Assembly: GCA_020444045.1 (NCBI GenBank)
Contig: JAHLLS010000004.1
Coordinates: 216,485-280,484, forward strand
Direction of reading: 5' to 3'
DNA from: Deltaproteobacteria bacterium
GTDB lineage: Bacteria > Desulfobacterota > Desulfobacteria > Desulfobacterales > UBA5852
Length of the DNA stretch: 64,000 bases
The position numbers were made by a program, and so were the translations under genes. The notes beneath the pieces are model-generated. The model was not told where the DNA came from. It was given only the letters and a program-made list of their open reading frames with translations, and made no database searches. Of this stretch, positions 16,498-23,817 are shown piece by piece; positions within the stretch are counted from its first letter, which is position 1, and each line of letters starts with the position of its first letter.

Positions 16498-16869
16498 TTA
16501 CAGGTTGAGACTGCCTTTGATGGTGCTTTTGCCTTTCAACAGGGCGCGCTTGAGACAGGCATCCAGTTCTTCTTTGACGATGGGTTTGAACAGCACCGAA
16601 CAGGGGGCCCATCGAAGCGCTCGGCGGATTTCCATGATTTCAGGTGCATCGCAGAAGACAACCACCTTGAAATTGGGTGAAATTTCTCTTAGGGGTTTGA
16701 TCATGTCGACGCCTTCCGTTCCGACCAGCAAGGCGATATCCACCTTGTTGGTCTGGGCGTAATCAACGGTTTCGCCGGCATCGCTGAACGATGTGACGTC
16801 GTGACCCATGGACGTCACGGCCTCCCATTGCATTTCAGGGTCGGGATCGTAAGCCAGTATTTGTGCCAA
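16498..16869 (-). CDS. Degenerate receiver-domain protein (TTG start)
   Basis: 123-residue single receiver-like domain. The acidic pocket is present (D8, D10 in AYDPDPE) and so is the beta-5 lysine (K95 in VLFKPI). The position of the phosphoacceptor Asp is Val (DIALLVGTEG, about residue 49), so it should not be phosphorylated in the ordinary way. The TTG at 16869 is placed 6 bases after AAGGAGG and begins LAQILAYDPD; the longer open frame to 17070 lacks receiver sequence. It is followed 27 bases later by the chaperone-oxidoreductase fusion. It could be a protein-interaction module or regulator for that enzyme; this is inference. Confidence 0.75.
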   Translation of the reverse strand: MAQILAYDPDPEMQWEAVTSMGHDVTSFSDAGETVDYAQTNKVDIALLVGTEGVDMIKPLREISPNFKVVVFCDAPEIMEIRRALRWAPCSVLFKPIVKEELDACLKRALLKGKSTIKGSLNL

Positions 16870-17018
16870 TGTGAGCCTCCTTATGATGAATAGAGTTGGG
16901 ATTCTTCCATAGAATCCACAGGTTTTTTTTGCGTGCGGCCATCGTCTTTCCGAAGATCGGAAACGGCGGCTGGCGCGGCTCGCCATCTTAAAGCCCTTGC
17001 CGGCGGCAGCCTGCGAGG

Positions 17019-17381
17019 TTATGACGAACGGGCCGGATACGGGCGCTTTCGGCCCGGCATCTTGAAACATTCCTCCCGAAGCCGATGGTGGATGTAGGCT
17101 TCCACGATGGTGTCCGGTACGCCGGCAATGCCGCTGATGATGTGAATGCCGTGGCTTTCGACATAGTACGACATCAGGTCACTGACGCCCGCGCAGATGA
17201 TATGGGTAACGCCCCAACGGGCAAGGGTTTCCGCCCGCTCCAGGTGCGTCATTTTTTGCATGGAAACCGTCCGGCGCCGAGAGGCCTGCCCCTTGTCGAT
17301 ATCCACAAGCATAACCTCGTTGCAGGCATCGAGTACCGGCGATATTCGCGCTTGAAATATGGGCATCGCGATGCGTTCCAT
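17019..17381 (-). CDS. NifX/NifB C-terminal-like (dinitrogenase FeMo-cofactor family) protein
   Basis: 120-residue protein of the NifX/NafY/VnfX-type fold. It begins MERIAMPIFQARISPVLDAC, continues with EVMLVDIDKG, and has the typical GVTHIICAGVSDLMSYYVESHGIHIISG divided around a Gly turn, plus VPDTIVEAYI. Members bind Fe-S or Fe-Mo cofactors or act as small regulators; many lie outside nif clusters, as here. It is the first clear gene after a -24/-12-like promoter and precedes the receiver-like protein by 149 bases. A role in metal cofactor handling for the downstream molybdoenzyme is plausible but not shown. No nif genes are in the window. Confidence 0.8.
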   Translation of the reverse strand: MERIAMPIFQARISPVLDACNEVMLVDIDKGQASRRRTVSMQKMTHLERAETLARWGVTHIICAGVSDLMSYYVESHGIHIISGIAGVPDTIVEAYIHHRLREECFKMPGRKRPYPARSS

Positions 17382-17384
17382 AAT

Positions 17385-17459
17385 TTATGCCGCTGAGGCC
17401 AACACGATGGCCGTCATGATCCATACGCCGGTTGAAGTGGAAGGGGTGCCTTTCTTCAT
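17385..17459 (-). CDS. Possible 24-residue hydrophobic leader peptide
   Basis: The frame MKKGTPSTSTGVWIMTAIVL plus ASAA lies between the -24/-12-like promoter and the NifX-like gene, with its TAA three bases before the next ATG. It has a positive N-terminus and one hydrophobic stretch. The ribosome site is weak. It could be a real small membrane protein or chance. Confidence 0.3.
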   Translation of the reverse strand: MKKGTPSTSTGVWIMTAIVLASAA

Positions 17460-17510
17460 TGGAATGCACCCGTCCCGTGGCGGCCCTAAAGTTTAATTAT
17501 GGGAGATATA

Positions 17511-17525
17511 ACAAAAGTCGTGCCA
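17511..17525 (-). promoter_or_regulatory. Sigma-54 (-24/-12) promoter candidate
   Basis: On the minus strand TGGCACG-ACTT-TTGT matches TGGCACG-N4-TTGC except that the -12 GC is GT. It lies about 130 bp upstream of the NifX-like gene and is divergent from a sigma-54 activator gene, which supports the call. Transcription would start near 17499. Confidence 0.6.
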
Positions 17526-17540
17526 ATGGATGAATGTCGG

Positions 17541-17558
17541 GGTTATTATTGGATAACC
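17541..17558. promoter_or_regulatory. Palindrome GGTTAT-N6-ATAACC, candidate activator site
   Basis: A perfect 6-6-6 inverted repeat sits 16 bp upstream of the -24 element and between the divergent activator and its probable target operon. It is a candidate upstream activating sequence. It is closer to the promoter than is typical (about 50 bp from the predicted start). Confidence 0.45.
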
Positions 17559-17698
17559 GGCCGTATTTATATAAAATTAAAGTTTTTATTTGGATTGACA
17601 GTGAATGGCGGGATGCAGTAGAGGATGCATAGTGAACCAAAAACAAAACCAAACGGGTGCAGATTGGGACCCCTGGTGTCGTTTGGGGAGATACGATT

Positions 17699-19063
17699 AT
17701 GCGGACAGGCGAAAATGGGGCTTATCACCACTGTGAGGTCATTCTCGACAGCATTGCCGACGGGGTTCTCACGGTTGACAACCAGATGGTGATTACGGCT
17801 TTCAACCGTTCGGCCCAGCAGATTACCCGCGTGCCCCGCGAAGAGGCCATCGGCCGCAAGTGCTTCGAAGTCATGCGCGGCGAAATGTGCGAATCCGAAT
17901 GCTGCATTAAGACCACCATGGAGACGGGCGAGCGCTGCAACAATATTCCGGTCTATATCCTGCGCGCCGACAACAAACGGATTCCTGTCAGTGTAACGAC
18001 CAGCATTCTGCGTAATGAACGAGGGACACCGATTGGGGCGGTGGAGGTTTTTCGGGATCTTTCGGAAATCCATACCCTCCGGCAGGCCTATCGGAGGATC
18101 CATCGCTTTGAAGATATCGTCAGCAAAAATCACCGGATGATGAAACTGTTTTCAGTTTTACCGATGGTGGCCTCCAGCCGCAGTACGGTCCTGATCGAAG
18201 GGGCCAGCGGCACGGGCAAGGAACTGGTGGCCAAGGCCATCCATAACCAAAGCGGTGACCGCGAGGCCCCGTTCGTGGCGGTCAATTGTGGTGCGTTGCC
18301 CGAAACCCTGATCGAAGCAGAGCTTTTTGGCTACCATGCGGGCGCGTTTACCGATGCCAAACGCAACAAACCGGGCCTGTTTGCCATGGCTGGCGAGGGG
18401 ACCCTTTTCCTGGACGAGATCGGCGACATCTCGCCCTCCACCCAGGTTCGTCTCCTCCGCGTTTTACAGAACCATACCTATACGCCGCTGGGCTCAAACG
18501 AGGTCTGCACCCTGAAGGCCCGGGTCATCGCCGCCACGCATCAAAGCTTGAAAGCACTGGTGGAGGCCAAGCATTTCCGTGAGGATCTCTACTACCGCAT
18601 CAATGTGATCCGCCTCTCCCTGCCGAACCTGGCCGAGCGCAAGGAAGATATCCCGATCCTGGCGGAGCATTTCGTGGAGAAGTTCAATTCCTTGACCGGT
18701 AAACACATCGTGGGGGTTACGGATGAGGCCCTGGCCGCTTTTGCCCTGCACGATTGGCCCGGCAACATCCGGGAGCTCGAAAACGCCATCGAGCACGCCT
18801 TTATCCTGTGCAACGACAAGTTTATCGACCTTCCGCATCTGCCGGAAACCATCGTACCCCGGCCGGCCAAGTTGATCGGTGCGGGTACGCTGACCTTGCA
18901 GGACATTGAAAAGCGGGCCATTGCCGAAGCGCTGATCCGCAATAACGGCCGCCGGATGGCAACCGCCCGGGAGCTCGATATCCATAAAAACACGCTGCGG
19001 CGTAAAGTCCAGGCCTACAACCTCGAGGGGGTGGAAACGTCCGGGCTGTTTCCTGAAAATTGA
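17699..19063 (+). CDS. Sigma-54-dependent activator with Cys-rich PAS sensor
   Basis: 454 residues: a PAS domain (about 8-125), an AAA+ sigma-54 interaction domain (about 140-375) and a C-terminal Fis-type HTH (about 410-445, ATARELDIHKNTLRRKV). The PAS domain has a cysteine cluster C55, C64, C68, C69, C80 (KCFEVMRGEMCESECC), suggesting redox or Fe-S sensing. Walker A is GASGTGKE (168-175), Walker B TLFLDEIGDI. The sigma-54 contact loop is GAFTDA (215-220), a variant of GAFTGA. The ATG at 17699 follows GGGGAGAT. It is divergent from the NifX/receiver/oxidoreductase operon, which carries a -24/-12-like site, so that operon is the probable target. Confidence 0.9.
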   Translation: MRTGENGAYHHCEVILDSIADGVLTVDNQMVITAFNRSAQQITRVPREEAIGRKCFEVMRGEMCESECCIKTTMETGERCNNIPVYILRADNKRIPVSVTTSILRNERGTPIGAVEVFRDLSEIHTLRQAYRRIHRFEDIVSKNHRMMKLFSVLPMVASSRSTVLIEGASGTGKELVAKAIHNQSGDREAPFVAVNCGALPETLIEAELFGYHAGAFTDAKRNKPGLFAMAGEGTLFLDEIGDISPSTQVRLLRVLQNHTYTPLGSNEVCTLKARVIAATHQSLKALVEAKHFREDLYYRINVIRLSLPNLAERKEDIPILAEHFVEKFNSLTGKHIVGVTDEALAAFALHDWPGNIRELENAIEHAFILCNDKFIDLPHLPETIVPRPAKLIGAGTLTLQDIEKRAIAEALIRNNGRRMATARELDIHKNTLRRKVQAYNLEGVETSGLFPEN

Positions 19064-19076
19064 ACCGCACGGCGAA

Positions 19077-19655
19077 TCAGCGGGGCAATCGGATGATTTC
19101 ATCGCAGTCGTGGATGAGGCGGTCGGTGTGGCGTCGCTCCTGCTTTGACAAGCGATAGTCGGGGAAGCTGCTGCCGTAATACGCGTTGATCAGAACGGTT
19201 TCGATCGGTTGGATGACCGCCCGCAGACGGCCGTAATCACCGGCTTGCAGGTAGAGCGTGACGTCATTGATGATGAGGATGTCGCAACTTTTTATGTGCG
19301 GGTCCTGAAACAGCTTTTCGATGGCTTGGGCGTTGGCGGCGGCCAGGGTTTCAGCCTCTTCCTCCGTGCGGGCGTTTAACCGCGGCGGTACAATTTCGAT
19401 GACGCAGTAGACCCCCTGAAAAGCCGCAGGCCGGTGGAGGCGGCCGCCGATGCGGCCGACGGTGACCGGTGCCAGATCAAGAACGACGATTTCTTCCGAA
19501 CGGCCCTGACGGCACCAGGCCGCCAGGACGGCTTCGGTGAGGCGCGTTTTTCCGGTGTTGACCTCCCCGATAATGAGGGTGTGCCGTCCGTCATAGGCGT
19601 CGGTGTTCACGACATCCCCGTGCATGTTTCCCTTTCCATTGGTTTCGAGCGCCAT
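19077..19655 (-). CDS. P-loop ATPase encoded with the ThiW ECF transporter
   Basis: 192-residue nucleotide-binding protein with Walker A GEVNTGKT (about 30-37) and Walker B CDILIINDVTLYL. It has no ABC signature (LSGGQ), so it is not a third transporter ATPase. The C-terminal half includes INAYYGSSFPDYRLSKQERR. The ATG at 19655 overlaps the ecfT stop (TGATG); a second ATG at 19625 after GGAAAGGG is a possible alternative. It is last in the thiamine riboswitch operon. I do not recognise its family; a role in thiamine uptake or salvage is inferred only from position. Confidence 0.7.
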   Translation of the reverse strand: MALETNGKGNMHGDVVNTDAYDGRHTLIIGEVNTGKTRLTEAVLAAWCRQGRSEEIVVLDLAPVTVGRIGGRLHRPAAFQGVYCVIEIVPPRLNARTEEEAETLAAANAQAIEKLFQDPHIKSCDILIINDVTLYLQAGDYGRLRAVIQPIETVLINAYYGSSFPDYRLSKQERRHTDRLIHDCDEIIRLPR

Positions 19656-20314
19656 CAACGGACAATGAAGGTCGCCAGGCCCACTACAACGGTCCAGCCA
19701 CCGATGATTGCCAGCCAGTCCAGAATTCCCATGCGGTAAACCTTGCGGAAGCTTCGGCCGGTGCGGCCGAATCCCCGGGCTTCCATGGCCTCAGCCAGGG
19801 CGTCGGCCAGCTGGAACGATTGGATCAACAGCGGGATCAGCAGGGCCGGGTAGTTACGCAAGGCGCGCCACCCGGGTTTCAGGGCAATTCCCCGGGCCTG
19901 CTGGGCTTCGACGATCGACCGGGCTTTACGGCCGATGACGGGTGCAAACTGCATGGCGGCCGTTATCACGAAAGCCACCGGAAACGGCAGGCCGGCATGG
20001 ACCAGGCTGTTGCCGAGATCTTCCGGTTCGGTGCTCGCAAAGAAGACAAAAAACGTCGTGGTGATGGCCATCAGGCTCGTGGCGGCGGCCTGCCCGGTGG
20101 CCCGGTCGGTGGACCACCATGTGACCCCTCCAAAAAAGAGCGCCATGGGAACCAGCATGGCCAGCCAGCGCAGATAGACCTTCCACTGGCCCATGACGAC
20201 AAGGGCGGCAACCAGCAGCGCCCATTCGACCAACAGCCACTCCGGCTTGCGCGTCAGGGCGATCAAGGTGCCGTAGGCCAGGGCCAGCAGCAGTTTGGTG
20301 CGCGGATCAAACAC
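19655..20314 (-). CDS. ecfT: ECF transporter transmembrane (T) component
   Basis: 219-residue EcfT/CbiQ-type membrane protein. There are about five hydrophobic segments in the N-terminal two thirds, and the coupling-helix signatures are present: ARSIVEAQQARGI and the second ADALAEAMEARGFG, both with the xAR-G pattern that contacts the ATPases. It forms the energy-coupling module with the fused ATPase encoded just upstream (overlap of 8 bases) and the ThiW substrate subunit. It acts in the inner membrane. Confidence 0.9.
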   Translation of the reverse strand: MFDPRTKLLLALAYGTLIALTRKPEWLLVEWALLVAALVVMGQWKVYLRWLAMLVPMALFFGGVTWWSTDRATGQAAATSLMAITTTFFVFFASTEPEDLGNSLVHAGLPFPVAFVITAAMQFAPVIGRKARSIVEAQQARGIALKPGWRALRNYPALLIPLLIQSFQLADALAEAMEARGFGRTGRSFRKVYRMGILDWLAIIGGWTVVVGLATFIVR

Positions 20315-21941
20315 GGTCTTCCTTCGACTGCCAGCGTTGTGCCAGTCGGAAACGGTCGGTCGCTTCCAGACCGGCCCGGGCCATGAGCGTGGGGTCAGCC
20401 ATGATCCGGTCTGGGGCCGTATCCGCCAGCAGCCGTCCTTCGGCCATCAAGAGCCAGCGGCTGGCCGTGCGTTCGGCAAACGTCAGGTCATGGGTCACAA
20501 TGATAATGGCCTGCCCCCTGGTCTGCAACTGGCCCAGGAAGTTCCGCAGATTGCGCCGGAACTCGAAATCCTGACCGGCGGTGGGCTCGTCCAGGGCCAG
20601 CACCGCCGGCCGGGACGCCAGGGCGGACGCAAAGGCCACGCGTTTTTTTTCGCCGCCGCTCAGACGATACGGTGCCTGGCCGCCAAACGCTTCGAGATGG
20701 AAGATGGCCATCAATTCTTCGATCCAGGTGTTGTCAATGGTGCCAAAGGTTTCCGGCCCCACCCGGATTTCCTGATCCACCGTCAAGCGGAAGAACTGGT
20801 TGTCGGGATTTTGAAAGGCCAGGCCCACATCCCGGGCCAGGTCACTTATGGGCGTGCCGGCTGTGTCGCGGCCCTTGATCCGGATCCGGCCTTTGGTGGG
20901 CCGCTGCAAGCCGATCAAGTGGCGCAGCAGAGTGGTTTTGCCGGCCCCGTTGGCGCCCACCACGGCGAGGCACTCGCCGGAGTGGAGGGTGAAGCTGATG
21001 TCGGTCAGGATCTTTTGGTTCCCAAGCTGACAGCACAGATGATCGACTTCCACGGCCGGTGGTTGCCCCTGATGTGTGAAGGCTTTCGGCAAAGGGGGTT
21101 CCAGTGACGCAAGCAGGGCGGGTTGCGACGGGATCGACGGCATATTTTCAATGCTTCGCGGTAGCGGTGTCAGGTCTAAAGCAGCCCCGATGCGTGTTGC
21201 CAGAGGGGTTTCCAAGCCCCACGCTGTTTCGGCATTCGCCAGGATGCCTTGGGGGTCGCCATCCGCTGCAATTTTCCCCTCATGGATGACCACCAGGCGG
21301 GTGGCGTCCGGTGCGGCGCGGGACAGGCGATGTTCGCAGAGAACGATGCCGCAGCCCTTGGCGTGCAGTTCGCGGAGAAGACGCCTGACGCGATGGACAT
21401 TGGCCGGGTCCAGATTCGCAAAGGGCTCGTCCAGTACGATCACGCGGGGGCGCAAGGCCAGCATGGCGGCGATAAGGACCAGATGCTTTTCACCGCCGGA
21501 AAGCGTTTGGGGATCGCGCTGCCGCAGGGCGGTAATGCCGGCCTGGTCCAACGCGTTGTGCAGACGGTCTTCGATGGCGCGGCGGGAGAGGCCCAAACTC
21601 TCCAAACCGAAAACAATCTCCTGTTCTACTGATCGGCAGAACAGCTGGGCCTCGGGGTTCTGGAAGACCATGCCCACCTGGCTGAAAAGAGCCGCCACGG
21701 ATGTCCGGCTGACCGGCGTATCGGCGACGAAAACATCGCCGGTCAGAACGCCGCCGTAGAAGTGCGGAATGAGGCCGTTAAATGTCCGGCACAGGGTGGA
21801 CTTGCCGGATCCGCTGCGGCCCGTAATGAGAAGATAATCGTTGCCGGAAATGTCCAGATGGATGTCGTTCAGCACCGGCCTGGCTTCCTGACGATACCGG
21901 TAGGTCAGCTCACGGACAGTTATGAGGGTGCTTTCGGCCAC
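20307..21941 (-). CDS. Fused double ATP-binding subunit of ECF transporter
   Basis: 544 residues with two ABC ATPase domains in one chain, equivalent to EcfA plus EcfA'. Domain 1: Walker A GRSGSGKST, signature LSGGEKHLV, Walker B VIVLDEPFANLDP, switch CEHR. Domain 2: Walker A GANGAGKTT, signature LSGGEKKRV, Walker B VLALDEPTAGQD, switch VTHD. The reading frame is open to 22292, but that part is a shadow of thiW. The GTG at 21941 (VAESTLITVRELTYRY) follows GGGAG and is the likely start, 14 bases after the thiW stop. It powers ThiW-dependent thiamine-precursor uptake together with EcfT. Confidence 0.92.
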   Translation of the reverse strand: MAESTLITVRELTYRYRQEARPVLNDIHLDISGNDYLLITGRSGSGKSTLCRTFNGLIPHFYGGVLTGDVFVADTPVSRTSVAALFSQVGMVFQNPEAQLFCRSVEQEIVFGLESLGLSRRAIEDRLHNALDQAGITALRQRDPQTLSGGEKHLVLIAAMLALRPRVIVLDEPFANLDPANVHRVRRLLRELHAKGCGIVLCEHRLSRAAPDATRLVVIHEGKIAADGDPQGILANAETAWGLETPLATRIGAALDLTPLPRSIENMPSIPSQPALLASLEPPLPKAFTHQGQPPAVEVDHLCCQLGNQKILTDISFTLHSGECLAVVGANGAGKTTLLRHLIGLQRPTKGRIRIKGRDTAGTPISDLARDVGLAFQNPDNQFFRLTVDQEIRVGPETFGTIDNTWIEELMAIFHLEAFGGQAPYRLSGGEKKRVAFASALASRPAVLALDEPTAGQDFEFRRNLRNFLGQLQTRGQAIIIVTHDLTFAERTASRWLLMAEGRLLADTAPDRIMADPTLMARAGLEATDRFRLAQRWQSKEDRV

Positions 21942-21955
21942 GTCGCTCCCGCACC

Positions 21956-22477
21956 TCAGAAATCGACGATGTTCGCGCGTTTGAGCAAACGGAGGGCCAG
22001 GATACCCAGCAAAGCCCCGGCCGCGGTGCTGAGGAGAAAAGACGGCACCAGTGCCAGCAGGGGGATGGCATTCCCCATGAGAACCGGGGCCACGAAAAAA
22101 GCGCTGACCACCGGTGCGATGCCGCCGGTGCCGATGATTTCGCCAACCGCTGCCGCCCAGCTCTTGCGCACCATCCGGTAGGCGAGGCCCGCCAGTAAAG
22201 CGCCGATCATGCCGCCCGGAAAGGCCAGCAGGGTGCCGACGCCCATGGCGTTGCGCAGGATGCCGATCACCATGGCGGTCACCACGGCCCACCCGGGACC
22301 CAGCAGGACAGCCGCCAGGACGTTGACGAAGTGCTGGGTGGGATTCACCTTGGCGATGCCGATTGGAAAAGAGGTGTACGGGGCCAAGGCCACCCCGATG
22401 GCGACCAGAACCACGGCATAAGCGGTTTTGCGGGTATTCCGAGACGATGCTGCCGGCGACAGGCTTTTGGTTGACAT
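21956..22477 (-). CDS. thiW: ThiW, thiamine-precursor substrate subunit of ECF transporter
   Basis: 173-residue integral membrane protein of the ThiW S-component type, thought to import the thiazole moiety (hydroxyethylthiazole). Hydrophobic helices include AYAVVLVAIGVALAPY and VLLGPGWAVVTAMVIGIL. Conserved ThiW stretches are FPIGIAKVNPTQHFVNVLAAVL (split) and LAFPGGMIGALLAGL. The riboswitch-controlled operon thiD-thiW-ecfA-ecfT supports the assignment. The start lies 3 bases after thiD, with a GAGGAG ribosome site inside the end of thiD. Confidence 0.9.
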   Translation of the reverse strand: MSTKSLSPAASSRNTRKTAYAVVLVAIGVALAPYTSFPIGIAKVNPTQHFVNVLAAVLLGPGWAVVTAMVIGILRNAMGVGTLLAFPGGMIGALLAGLAYRMVRKSWAAAVGEIIGTGGIAPVVSAFFVAPVLMGNAIPLLALVPSFLLSTAAGALLGILALRLLKRANIVDF

Positions 22478-22480
22478 GGG

Positions 22481-23329
22481 CTACTCCTCGGGGCCGGCCT
22501 GCGACGCCGGTGACGCGTTGTCGGCCAGGCCGGCGCGGGCGTATAGATCAAAAAAATGGTGGGTCGGACCATGTCCCCGGCCGATGTCGAGGGCGTTGCG
22601 GATGGCCCCGCTGATGTAGGTTTTGGCGTGGGTCACGGCGTCGAAAAAAGAATGGCCGAGCGCCAGGTTGGCGGCAATGGCCGAAGAAAAGGTGCAGCCG
22701 GTACCGTGCGTATTGGTGGTGGTGTAACGGGGGCTGGTCAGCTCGCGATAGGTCTGGCCGTCGTAGAGAACGTCGGTGGCCTGGGCGCCGCCCGAGTGAC
22801 CGCCCTTGACCACGACCTTGCGGGCGCCCAGGTCAAGGATTTCCCGGGCGGCGGTCCGCATTTCGGCAATGGATGCAATCGGGTGCCCCACCAGCCGTTC
22901 CGCTTCAAAGATATTGGGCGTCACCACCTCCGCCAGGGGGAAGAGACGATCGATGAGGGCCTGCTGGGCCTCTTCCTTGAGGAGGGCATAGCCGCTTTTG
23001 GAGATCATGACCGGATCCAGGACCACCGGCGGGCGATCGACCTGGCCAAGGGCTTCGGCGATGGCATCGATCAGGGCCACATCGGAAACCATGCCGATCT
23101 TGACGGCATGGATGGCGATATCGTCGAACAGGCATAAAATCTGCCCTTTCACGATGGCCGGGGCGATTTCCTGAATATCGTATACTTTCATGGTGTTCTG
23201 GACGGTGACGGCCGTAATGGCCGTCATGCCGAAGACGCCGTGGGCCTGGAATGTCTTGAGATCGGCCTGAATGCCGGCGCCGCCCGAAGAATCCGAGCCG
23301 GCGATGGTCAACGCCGTGCGCATCGTCAT
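22481..23329 (-). CDS. thiD: Hydroxymethylpyrimidine / phosphomethylpyrimidine kinase ThiD
   Basis: 282-residue ribokinase-fold enzyme that phosphorylates HMP and HMP-P for thiamine synthesis in the cytoplasm. Hallmarks are ALTIAGSDSSGGAGIQADLK at the N-terminus, VLDPVMISKSG, VVVKGGHSGG, and the anion-hole and catalytic segment NTHGTGCTFSSAIAA. It is first in the operon behind a TPP riboswitch. Two ATGs compete: 23329 (3 bases after AGGAGG) and 23323 (9 bases after it). The upstream extension to 23386 has no ribosome site. Confidence 0.95.
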   Translation of the reverse strand: MTMRTALTIAGSDSSGGAGIQADLKTFQAHGVFGMTAITAVTVQNTMKVYDIQEIAPAIVKGQILCLFDDIAIHAVKIGMVSDVALIDAIAEALGQVDRPPVVLDPVMISKSGYALLKEEAQQALIDRLFPLAEVVTPNIFEAERLVGHPIASIAEMRTAAREILDLGARKVVVKGGHSGGAQATDVLYDGQTYRELTSPRYTTTNTHGTGCTFSSAIAANLALGHSFFDAVTHAKTYISGAIRNALDIGRGHGPTHHFFDLYARAGLADNASPASQAGPEE

Positions 23330-23343
23330 GGTCCTCCTGCTAT

Positions 23344-23375
23344 CAAAAAAAGTTGTGTCCCTCGGGGTGGCGACA
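23344..23375 (-). terminator. Candidate riboswitch-controlled terminator before thiD
   Basis: On the minus strand GTGTC...GACAC forms a hairpin around a GC-rich loop, followed by AACTTTTTTT, just upstream of the thiD ribosome site and downstream of the TPP aptamer. This suggests transcriptional attenuation. Confidence 0.6.
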
Positions 23376-23460
23376 CCGCGCGACAAACGGTCAGGTGCGG
23401 CGCTTAAAAACCTGTGCGGATGATGATCATCACTGGGGCGGGAACGTCAGGAGGGCGTTT

Positions 23461-23548
23461 CCGATTTCCCTACGTCAGTGCGAGCTGCATCAGGTTCAAT
23501 GGGTCTGTTCTCAGTTCTGCTGCCTATCAGCCAGAACACCCCAATCGG
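23461..23548 (-). ncRNA. TPP riboswitch (THI element) controlling thiD-thiW-ecf
   Basis: On the minus strand the thi-box order is intact: closing stem CCGATT/AATCGG, GGGGTGTTC, CTGAGA, ACCC, GAACCTGATGCAG, then GACGTAGGGAAA. The pyrimidine-sensing CTGAGA and the ACGTAGGGA motif are unmistakable. It lies about 130 bases upstream of thiD. A hairpin with a T-run between aptamer and gene suggests termination control. Confidence 0.93.
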
Positions 23549-23626
23549 AATAGAACCGATCCTTAACAGTCACTCGGCTAAATGACAAGCCTTTTGTCCC
23601 TTAGGAAAGGAGCACTGTGGCAGGGT

Positions 23627-23655
23627 TTGACATCTATTGGCAGCGGTGTTATCTG
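23627..23655 (+). promoter_or_regulatory. Sigma-70 promoter of the thiZXY operon
   Basis: TTGACA (23627-23632), a 17-base spacer and TATCTG (23650-23655). The predicted start near 23662 lies immediately upstream of the plus-strand TPP aptamer. Confidence 0.7.
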
Positions 23656-23670
23656 GAAACCCTCTCTGAT

Positions 23671-23764
23671 TGCTGGGGGAGTCGATTGGGATCGACTGAG
23701 AGGAGACTGGCAGTCTCGACCCTTATTACCTGATCCGGATGATGCCGGCGTAGGGAAGTCCACC
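23671..23764 (+). ncRNA. TPP riboswitch controlling thiZXY transporter operon
   Basis: The plus strand has GGGGGAGTC, ATCGACTGAGAGG, GACCCTTATTACCTGATCCG and GATGCCGGCGTAGGGAAG, the full thi-box series with CTGAGA and GCGTAGGGAAG. No terminator with a T-run separates it from the TTG start at 23818, so control is probably at translation initiation. It is divergent from the thiD riboswitch, about 120 bases apart. Confidence 0.93.
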
Positions 23765-23817
23765 ATGCCATCCCCTGTCTTCGTCCCCTCTATTTTCCAA
23801 GCTGCGAGGCGCACCGA

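Noticed and set aside
21942..22292. N-terminal extension of the fused ECF ATPase
   Set aside because: It overlaps thiW in another frame and is Arg/Gly-rich; the GTG at 21941 with GGGAG gives a normal ABC start.
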